Positions 17,664 through 24,700 of a DNA stretch of 64,000 bases are shown piece by piece. Position 1 is the first letter of the stretch; each line of letters opens with the position of its first letter. A model generated the notes under the pieces. That model worked only from the letters and a program-made list of their open reading frames with translations, made no database searches and was not told the DNA's origin. The translations under genes were made by a program, and so were the position numbers. The stretch covers positions 1,736,001 through 1,800,000 of the forward strand of contig OY969884.1 in assembly GCA_963704295.1 (NCBI GenBank), in the 5' to 3' direction. Source of the stretch: JACCVL01 sp963704295. GTDB lineage: Bacteria; Actinomycetota; Actinomycetes; Propionibacteriales; Nocardioidaceae.

Positions 17664-17993
17664 ATGAGCAAGTTCATGTTGCTGTACCGAGGTCCCGCCA
17701 CCCCGCCCGAGGAGATGGCGCCGGAGCAGGTCTCGGAGACCATGCAGGCCTGGGTCGCGTGGATGGGTCGGGTGGGGTCAGCGCTGGCCGACCCCGGAGC
17801 CCCGCACGGTGCCCGGACGTCGGTCGTGGACGACGGCACAACGGGGGAGCCGATCGATCTGACCGGCTACACGATCGTCGAGGCCAACGACCTCGACGGT
17901 GCCCGCGCGTTGACCGACGGTCACCCGTTCCTCTCCGAGGGTAAGGGGCGGTTCAGCATCGAGATTCTCGAGTTGGTGCCGATGGACATGTGA
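17664..17993 (+). CDS. YCII-related domain protein
   Basis: 109 residues starting MSKFMLLYRGP, with the ferredoxin-like YCII/DGPF fold pattern: a first strand, a helix with the segment MQAWVAWMGRVGSAL, GYTIVEANDLDGARAL, and the final FSIEILELVPM. AAGGAG lies six bases upstream of ATG 17664. Members of this family are small dimeric proteins, some next to ECF sigma factors; none is adjacent here. The enzymatic role is not known. Confidence 0.82.
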   Translation: MSKFMLLYRGPATPPEEMAPEQVSETMQAWVAWMGRVGSALADPGAPHGARTSVVDDGTTGEPIDLTGYTIVEANDLDGARALTDGHPFLSEGKGRFSIEILELVPMDM

Positions 17994-18005
17994 GTTTCCG
18001 CGCGG

Positions 18006-18470
18006 TCAGGTCAGCTTCTTCTCGTAGTGCACGTAGCTCGCCTCGACGCGATACCCGCGACGCTCGTAGAGACGCCGGGCCACGGCGTTGTCCCGGCCGG
18101 TCTCCAGGTGGACGGTGACGGCCCCGGCCTCCAGGGCCAGCCGCTCGCCGTGGACCATCAACGCCTCGGCCACTCCTCGACCGCGGGCGGAGGGTCGGAC
18201 GTACAGGTCGTTGAGCACCCATGCGGGCGCCGCGGCCACCGATGAGAAGCCCGGGTACAGCTGGGTGAAGCCGACTGGATCGCCGGCATCGAGCCGGGCC
18301 ACCAGCACCACCGACTGGCCTTGCCGCAGCCGGTCCCGCAGGAACGCGGTCGCCAAGGTCTCGTCGTACGGGTGCCCGTAGAACTCGCGGTAGGAGGCGA
18401 ACAGGGCGGCGGCGCGGTCGACGTCGGCCGCCTCCACCCGGGAGACGTCGATCCCGATTTCAGAGGTCAT
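18006..18470 (-). CDS. GNAT-family N-acetyltransferase
   Basis: 154 residues with the acetyl-CoA binding pattern VLNDLYVRPSARGRGVAEAL (the R/Q-x-x-G-x-G/A segment) and the late motif NAVARRLYERRGYRVE. It probably acetylates a small amine or protein N-terminus; the substrate is unknown. Its ATG lies 11 bases inside the end of the upstream methyltransferase gene, so the two are translated from one mRNA. Confidence 0.87.
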   Translation of the reverse strand: MTSEIGIDVSRVEAADVDRAAALFASYREFYGHPYDETLATAFLRDRLRQGQSVVLVARLDAGDPVGFTQLYPGFSSVAAAPAWVLNDLYVRPSARGRGVAEALMVHGERLALEAGAVTVHLETGRDNAVARRLYERRGYRVEASYVHYEKKLT

Positions 18471-19221
18471 GAGGGCTCCTTCTGGGCCGGTGCCCGACGA
18501 ACAAGCTCCGCGGGGCTCGGTTCGTCACCTCGGGGACCACGCCCGGTTCGAAGCCTCCAGCGGCCAGGAGGCGCAGCCAGTCGTCGTGGCTGAACAGCCC
18601 GGTGCGGTGGGTCTCGTGCACCACCCGCACCGGGGAGCCGGTGTCCCGCAACAGGAATGCGTAGTCGGTCTCGATCCATGAGTCGGTCGGGTCCGGGTCC
18701 CGGGACCACTCGAGGTAGCGCGCACCGCTGCCGTCCGGCCCGTCACTGCCGCCGTGTCCGCTGCCCGGCTCGAAGGTCTCCGCCGTGTGGTCGGGCAGGA
18801 ACAGCGCGATGCCGCCTGGCCGGCAGTGGACGAACGCCGTTTCGATGGCCTGGCCGAGCTCCGTTGCGGTCGTCATGTAGTCGATCGCATCGTGCACGAG
18901 GACGCCATCGAAGGTCCGGTCGAGCCGGACCGTGCGCATGTCGGCCCGGTGATGCGCGCAGGCCGGGTTGAGGCGTCGCGACACCTCCAGCATCGGCTCG
19001 GACAGGTCGACCAGCGTCATCGCGTGCGCCGCCCTCAGGTGCACGGCAACGTGCCCGCCCCCGCTGCCGAGCTCCAGCACCTCCCGCACCGGGATGGCCG
19101 CTTCCGTGAGCGCGGTGGCCACGAAGGCCGCCTCCTCGACGTACTCCTCCGGCGGCGAGATCAGGGGCCACCAGCCGGCCAGGTCGCCGTACAGCCGGTA
19201 CTCGGTCGGTCCGTCCGGCAT
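18460..19221 (-). CDS. Class I SAM-dependent methyltransferase
   Basis: 253 residues. SAM-binding motif I reads VLELGSGGGHVAVHL, followed by the acidic loop (LVDLSEPML) and motif FDGVLVHDAIDYM. The family is that of small-molecule methyltransferases; the substrate is unknown. ATG at 19221 follows GAAGGGGGTGAG. The gene overlaps the GNAT acetyltransferase by 11 bases, so a two-step modification of one substrate is possible. Confidence 0.85.
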   Translation of the reverse strand: MPDGPTEYRLYGDLAGWWPLISPPEEYVEEAAFVATALTEAAIPVREVLELGSGGGHVAVHLRAAHAMTLVDLSEPMLEVSRRLNPACAHHRADMRTVRLDRTFDGVLVHDAIDYMTTATELGQAIETAFVHCRPGGIALFLPDHTAETFEPGSGHGGSDGPDGSGARYLEWSRDPDPTDSWIETDYAFLLRDTGSPVRVVHETHRTGLFSHDDWLRLLAAGGFEPGVVPEVTNRAPRSLFVGHRPRRSPHDL

Positions 19222-19255
19222 CGCCTCACCCCCTTCGGCCAGAGCGTTGCACACC

Positions 19256-19299
19256 GACGATCGGGACCTCGCCAAGTCGGAAACGGACGATCGGGGCCT
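19256..19299. promoter_or_regulatory. Pair of GACGATCGGG direct repeats in a divergent promoter region
   Basis: GACGATCGGGACCT (19256-19269) and GACGATCGGGGCCT (19286-19299) are spaced 30 bases apart, close to three helical turns. They lie between the divergent methyltransferase and subtilase genes. A regulator binding two same-face sites would explain the spacing, but no regulator is known. Confidence 0.35.
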
Positions 19300-19369
19300 G
19301 CCCGGGCAGCGGCGCCGGGTGTTTACGCTTCGTACATTCCTGGGCAAGATAGATAAAAGGGACGTTTGA

Positions 19370-19428
19370 CCGACACCGCTCAACGGGAGCCGCGTCGGAA
19401 CCGAGGGGCACCTTTCCGGGTGGCTCCC
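19370..19428 (+). ncRNA. Structured 5' leader of the subtilase gene
   Basis: The segment contains paired arms CCGAC/GTCGG (19370-19374 with 19394-19398) and GGGAGCC/GGCTCCC (19385-19391 with 19422-19428), plus internal CCGCTCAAC and CGGAACCGAGGGGCACC. The arms cannot all pair at once without a pseudoknot or alternative folds, which is typical of regulatory leaders. Parts resemble the core of ydaO (cyclic di-AMP) riboswitches that precede secreted cell-wall enzymes in actinobacteria, but the element looks short. The class is not established. Confidence 0.3.
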
Positions 19429-19450
19429 TGCGAGAGAAAGCCAGGTATCG

Positions 19451-20692
19451 ATGCGCCGGATCGCCGCGATCGCACTGACAGCCTCCACCGTCGTCGCTCT
19501 CGGAGCGACAGCCCTGAGCGCCCGAGCGGCGCAAGTGCCGGCGGGCGAGTCCGTCGACTCCGCTCCCTACATCGTGGTGCTCAAGGACGGCGCCGACGCG
19601 CGGTCCGTGGCCTTGGCGCACGGCGCGCGGTTCGGCGTCGAGGTGGGACACGTCTACAGCTCGGCTCTGCAGGGCTACTCGACGACGATGTCCCCGGCTG
19701 TCGCCGCCGCCGTGGAGGCCACGCCATCGGTGCGCTGGGTCCAGCGAGACCGAGCGGTGTCGGTCGACGCGCAGACCACGCCGACCGGCATCGACCGGGC
19801 CAACGCGGACGCGAGCCCGACCGCTGCGATCGATGGTGTCGACCAGCGGGTCGACGTCGACGTTGCTGTGCTGGACACCGGTGCCGACCTGACGCACCCG
19901 GACCTCAACATCTACCGCGCCGGTGCCAAGAACTGCTCCATCGGTGCGGTGAACGCCAACGACATGCACGGGCACGGCACCCACGTCTCCGGCACGATCG
20001 GCGCGCTGGACAACGGAGCCGGCGTGGTGGGGATGGCGCCGGGAGCCAGGATCTGGCCGGTCAAGGTGCTGACCGACGCGGGCACCGGCCTCAACTCCGA
20101 CGTGATCTGCGGGATCGACTACGTGACCGCGAACGCGTCGTCGATCGAGATCGTGAACATGAGCCTCGGCGGTGGTGGCTCCGACGACCAGAATTGCGGC
20201 AACAGCAACGACGACGCCATGCACCAGGCGATCTGCACGTCCGTCGCAGCCGGAGTCACCTACGTCGTCGCCGCCGGCAACGACTCGGAGAATGCCGCCA
20301 ACTCGACGCCCGCGGCGTACGACGAGGTCATCACCGTCAGCGCCCTCGCCGACTTCAATGGCCAGCCCGGTGGTGGAGCGCCGTCCACCTGCCGATCCGA
20401 CGTGGACGACACGTTCGCGAACTTCTCCAACTACGGCGCCGACGTCGACCTGATCGCTCCCGGTGTGTGCATCAACTCGACCTGGATGCTCGGCGGCTAC
20501 AACACGATCTCGGGCACGTCGATGGCCAGCCCGCACGTCGCCGGCGGGGCTGCGCTGTATGCCGCGACGCACCCCACGGCGACGCCCGCCGCGGTCAAGT
20601 CGGCACTGCAGAGCGCCGGCACCCTCGACTGGAACAACACCGACGACGGTGACAGCACCAAGGAGCGTCTGCTGGACGTCGGCGGGTTCTGA
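19451..20692 (+). CDS. Secreted subtilisin-like serine protease (S8) with I9 propeptide
   Basis: An exported serine protease, 413 residues. It has a Sec signal peptide (about 1-26, ending LSARA), an inhibitor I9 propeptide (about 38-108, YIVVLKDGADARSVA), and a peptidase S8 domain with Asp142 in VAVLDTGADL, His175 in MHGHGTHVSG, the oxyanion Asn in VVAAGNDSEN, and Ser in ISGTSMASPHVAGG. Four or more Cys residues suggest disulfides. ATG at 19451 follows GAGAGAAAGCCAGG. The catalytic set is intact. The gene stands alone behind a folded leader. Confidence 0.93.
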   Translation: MRRIAAIALTASTVVALGATALSARAAQVPAGESVDSAPYIVVLKDGADARSVALAHGARFGVEVGHVYSSALQGYSTTMSPAVAAAVEATPSVRWVQRDRAVSVDAQTTPTGIDRANADASPTAAIDGVDQRVDVDVAVLDTGADLTHPDLNIYRAGAKNCSIGAVNANDMHGHGTHVSGTIGALDNGAGVVGMAPGARIWPVKVLTDAGTGLNSDVICGIDYVTANASSIEIVNMSLGGGGSDDQNCGNSNDDAMHQAICTSVAAGVTYVVAAGNDSENAANSTPAAYDEVITVSALADFNGQPGGGAPSTCRSDVDDTFANFSNYGADVDLIAPGVCINSTWMLGGYNTISGTSMASPHVAGGAALYAATHPTATPAAVKSALQSAGTLDWNNTDDGDSTKERLLDVGGF

Positions 20693-20699
20693 CGGAGGG

Positions 20700-21029
20700 T
20701 CAGCCCCGGTCCACTGCCATCTCGCCGAGCAGGGACCAGTCGTCCTGATCCAGCGTGGCGTTCACGACGCGAGGCGTCGCCGCCAGATGTGGTGGCAGCT
20801 CGTCCTGGGCGGCCCGGAAGTGGGCGGACCGCACGTGTGCGGCACCGGCATCGCCGTCGCGGAACGCCTCCACCAGGACGTACTCCGTCGGGTCCTCGAG
20901 GCTTCGGGACCACTCGAACCACAGGCAGCCCGGTTCCTCCCGGGTCGCGCGGGTGAAGTCCGCCGCGATCTCGGGGAACCGGTCTGCGTGCTCGGGGAGG
21001 ACCCGGAACTTGGCCGCGATGAAGATCAT
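20700..21029 (-). CDS. Antibiotic biosynthesis monooxygenase (ABM) domain protein
   Basis: 109 residues in the dimeric alpha-beta barrel pattern: MIFIAAKFRVLPEHADRF, REEPGCLWFEWSRS, YVLVEAFRDGDAGAAHVRS. Such proteins include quinol monooxygenases (YgiN type) and many of unknown substrate. ATG at 21029 matches the conserved N-terminal strand although its ribosome binding site is poor. No partner gene is nearby on the strand. Confidence 0.82.
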   Translation of the reverse strand: MIFIAAKFRVLPEHADRFPEIAADFTRATREEPGCLWFEWSRSLEDPTEYVLVEAFRDGDAGAAHVRSAHFRAAQDELPPHLAATPRVVNATLDQDDWSLLGEMAVDRG

Positions 21030-21092
21030 GGGAGGTGATCGTCTCCGCCGGGACGAGGTGCGGCAACCCGTACCCGCCGCGACACCCCCCGG

Positions 21093-21138
21093 GACGTCAT
21101 ACAACACGCCGTGGATACGCCTCCGGACGTATGACGTC
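21093..21138 (+). repeat. 46-bp GACGTCA-ended element, copy 5
   Basis: Exactly 46 bp with 10-bp inverted ends GACGTCATAC/GTATGACGTC. It sits between the ABM gene and the small hypothetical gene, on the far side of that gene from copies 6 and 7. Confidence 0.8.
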
Positions 21139-21155
21139 TTGCGGTCCCGCCCGGG

Positions 21156-21473
21156 CTACGGCTCGGCGCGGTTGATCACGGTCATCTTCTCCGGCGGATC
21201 GGAGTCCCCGCGCGGTCCCATCGCCCAATACTTCTTGCCGTCAAGCATGAGGTAGCGGTTGTGGTAGCGGGCCACCGCTGGGGGCGATGGCCACGGCTCC
21301 TGGACTCCTCGGCGCGCAATCAGCCGGCACAGCTTCTCGAACTCGTCGGCCAGGTCGGGTCGCCACGCCTTCACCGTGTACTCGTGCGGCCACTGAGGCA
21401 TCGTCCGGGCATACTGCCAGCGAGCGGTCGCGATGTAGCGACGAGCCGCTGCGAGATCCGGGACGTCATTCAA
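21156..21473 (-). CDS. Small conserved hypothetical protein
   Basis: 105 residues with the conserved run TARWQYARTMPQWPHEYTVK and the ending RYLMLDGKKYWAMGP, which I recognise as a widespread small family without known function. The only in-frame start that keeps the conserved N-terminus is TTG at 21471-21473, which lies inside a 46-bp repeat (21462-21507). The repeat therefore appears to supply the start codon and the first residues. The gene is bracketed by repeat copies on both sides. Confidence 0.65.
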   Translation of the reverse strand: MNDVPDLAAARRYIATARWQYARTMPQWPHEYTVKAWRPDLADEFEKLCRLIARRGVQEPWPSPPAVARYHNRYLMLDGKKYWAMGPRGDSDPPEKMTVINRAEP

Positions 21474-21507
21474 CGAGCCGTGTATACACCTCCAGAGGCA
21501 TGACGTC
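21462..21507 (+). repeat. 46-bp GACGTCA-ended element, copy 6
   Basis: 46 bp with ends GACGTCAT/CATGACGTC. It overlaps the 5' end of the small hypothetical gene on the minus strand. It is separated by only 16 bases from copy 7. Confidence 0.8.
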
Positions 21508-21523
21508 TTGCGGGGCTGCCCGG

Positions 21524-21569
21524 CATGTCATGCGACGCGCCGCCGATTTAGCTCGATACGGATGACGTC
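21524..21569 (+). repeat. 46-bp element, copy 7 (degenerate left end)
   Basis: 46 bp, left end CATGTCATGCGACGCG and right end GATACGGATGACGTC. The left terminal bases have drifted while the right end is perfect. Confidence 0.7.
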
Positions 21570-21669
21570 CGGGGTCGAACGCTCGGGTCAACGAGCGGCT
21601 GTGCTGGTGACCCGACTCCATCACGGTCCTCGTCAGGCGGATGGCGGGGGAAGGTGCAGGGGTGATGCG

Positions 21670-21712
21670 GCGGCAGTGCGCACTCAGCAGGGGGGAGAGT
21701 GCGCACTGCCGC
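21670..21712. terminator. Perfect 15-bp hairpin after the peroxidase gene
   Basis: GCGGCAGTGCGCACT (21670-21684) pairs fully with AGTGCGCACTGCCGC (21698-21712) across a 13-base loop. It lies 25 bases past the stop of the minus-strand peroxidase gene, the right place for a terminator. There is no long U-tract, as is common in high-GC actinobacteria. Confidence 0.6.
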
Positions 21713-21736
21713 GCGTCCGGCGGACGTGCCGACGGG

Positions 21737-24700
21737 TCAGGGGGCCGTCGTGAACGACCAGCTTCTGGTGACCAGGCCGATGCCCGTGGATGCCGACCTG
21801 ATCGCCGCCGTGCCTCCTGTGAGCGTCACCGTGTACAGACGGTTCCTGGCCAGGTTGGCGTTCGGGTTGAGCAGGACCCGGGTGCCGGCCGCGTTCGTGG
21901 TGACCGCGGCGGCGACCACCGCATTGGTGGTGGCGTCGCGAAGCACGACGTTGCTGCCGTTCACACCGACGACAGGCTCGCTGAAGTTCGCCGTGACGTT
22001 GGCTCCGCGTGCCACCCCTGTCGCGTCGGCCACAGGGCTCGTCGCCGTCACCGTTGGCGAGGCAGGACCTGCGGTCGTGAAGCTCCAGCTCGTGGTGGCG
22101 AGCGGCACTCCGGCGGTGCTGCGGATTGCGTTCGCCCCCCCAGTGAGGGTGACGGTGTACACCGTGCCGGCCGCCAGGTCGACGTTCGGGTTCAGTCGGA
22201 CGCGACGCAGGTTGCCGTTGTAGCCGACTGTGGCGGCGATCTGCTGGCCAGCCGGGTTCCGCAGGATCACAGTCGCCGTCGTGAACCCCGCGCCAATCAT
22301 GGCTTGATCGAAGACGGCGTCCACGTTGGTGCCGACCGGCACCCCGGTGGCCCCGGCTTCAGGCACCCGAGAGGTGATCTGCGGGCCTACCGGAGCGGAC
22401 GGCGTGACCGCATTCGACGCTGCGGATAGCGGACCGGCACCGATGACGTTCACCGCCCTGACCTGGAAGGTGTACGCGGTCCCGTTGGTGAGCCCGCTCA
22501 CGACCCGGCTGGTCACGGCGCTGGGGATCCCGGTGATCACTCGGCCGTCGCTGACCACGATCTCGTAGCTGCTCACGGCCGGGCTGCCGTCGGACGGAGG
22601 CGCGGTCCAGTTCACGGTCGCCGAGCCGTCACCGGCGGTGGCGGTCCCGATCACCGGCGCGGCCGGTGGGGAGAGAACGACCGTGGTGTCGGCGAAGCGC
22701 AGCCGCTCGACGTTGCGGACGGTGTCCGTTCCGTCGGTCGCCGCCCCCCTGGTGTGTGACACCAGCACCCGACCGGGCAGGAAGGTGATGTCGTAGTCCG
22801 CCCGTGGGCCGGAGAACACGGCCGTGTCCACATCACCGGCACCCGGATTGGACCGGATCTCTCGCACGATCACGAGGTTACCCGGGTCCACCGTCCCGGC
22901 GAACACCGCCGCCTGGAGGGTTGGACCGGTGAGAGCGCCCGACGCGTCGCGCAGGTACTTGTTCTCCATCAGGTCCGTGCTGCCGATCTCGGTCGACGGG
23001 TCGGCCGGGTTCGTGCGCACGCTGATCCGCACTGACAAATACCGGTCGCCGTCGATGATGTCGTCGGCGCCGCGTCCCTCGATCGTGTCGCTCCCGGCGC
23101 CACCCAGCAGGATGTTGCCATCGCCCCAGATCGGGCCGTTGGTCGGGCAGAACCCAGCTGCCGAGTTGGCCACAACCGGATCCGGGTCGCCGGTCAGCGG
23201 GGGCAGCAGGGCGGCCAGCCCGTCGATCCGGTTCAAGCCCGCTTGGTCGAGCACGTTGCAGCCGGTGAACCCGCCGCCGCCCACAGCGCTCGGCACTCGG
23301 TCGTCGCCGCGGATCACGTCGTCGAAGGCGGAACCCGAGTCGGCCTCGGTCTCCTGCCAGCGGTCCCGGTTCACGACCACCGGCAGGGGCAGCCCCACGA
23401 GGAAGTTGTTGATCGCCATGTCGTCGTCGGCCCCGACGGTGTCGAACTGGTGGATCGCCCAGTCGAACCCGCCCGAGCCGGCATTGCGGTCGACGGCGGC
23501 GTTCTGCGACATGATGTCGTCGCCACCTTCGGCGTCGTAGTCGTTCTCGCCGACCTGGCCGACGAAGACGTCGTTGCCCGGAGCGGTCTGACCGGGGTCG
23601 TCGAAGAAGGGTGCGCCGTGGTCACCGATCAGCAGATCCTGCCCGGACCCACCCTGGATCCAGTCGTCGCCGCCGTCACCGAAGACCGCGTCGGCACCGG
23701 TGCCCCCGATGATGAAGTCGTTGCCGGGGCCACCGAAGGCCTCGTTATCGTTCGCCCCGCCATTGATGAAGTCCTGTCCGTCCCCGCCCATGAAGAGGTC
23801 ATCGCCGATGCCACCGTCGGTGGCGTCGTCGCCGGGACCGCCCTTTTGCACGTCGGCGCCGGAAAGGTCGGTGATGATGTCGTCGCCGTCGCCCCCGAGC
23901 GCGACGTCGTCACCGCCGTTGCCCTCGATCACGTCACGGCCGTCGCCACCCCAGAAGGTGTCGTTGTCGTTACCGCCCCACACCCGGTCGACACCGGCCG
24001 TGCCGTTGTAGACAGCTTGGCCGTTGATGCCGGGAGGGTCGACGGAGTTGCGCTGCCGGTACTGGATGGTGCCATCCGGCTTGCGGAGCAGGAGCGCGGT
24101 TTCGTCACAGTCCGTCGTGGGATCGTCAGCGACCGTCGCCCCGAACTGGGCGTAACCGGCTGCAGTTCCGTCCAGGTGGGCGAGCTGGAACTTGCAGTCG
24201 GCGGTCGCGAACACGTCAGCCTTCAATGTGTTGGTGCCGTCGGTGTTGCGCTGGATCAGCTCCGCGAATGAGTTGCCCTCGAGCTGCGTCCGCAGGTTCA
24301 TGCCCGGGGTCCGCAACAGGTAGTAGAACCGGTCTCCCTCCTGCAACGCCTCCATCTGGCTCTGGAACACGTAGTTGAAAGTGCTGCCCAGGAGGCCACC
24401 GTTGAGGTTGGTGAGCTCCGCCAGTCCGCCGACCCACAGGTCGACGCTCTCCACACCGGTGGTGCTCCGACCGTTGGCCGTGTTCGCCCAGGCGCCCGAG
24501 CCGTACATGAAGTCGGCAGCGTCCTCCGGGATGTCGGCGGGATCCGTCGGTGTGCCGGAGCTCGGGTCGATGATTGCCTTGGCCGCGGCGCGCCGGTCGG
24601 CCAGCGAGGTCTGGCTGGTAATGGTCGGGTGTGTGCCGTAGGCGGCCACGAAGTTGATCAGGGACTCGGGGTGCTTGATGTTCTGCCCGAAGTCCGCCCA

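Noticed and set aside
20700..21040. GATCACCTCC just upstream of the ABM gene start, identical to the 16S rRNA 3' end
   Set aside because: A ten-base match beside one gene is easily chance, and there is no rRNA gene or further similarity.
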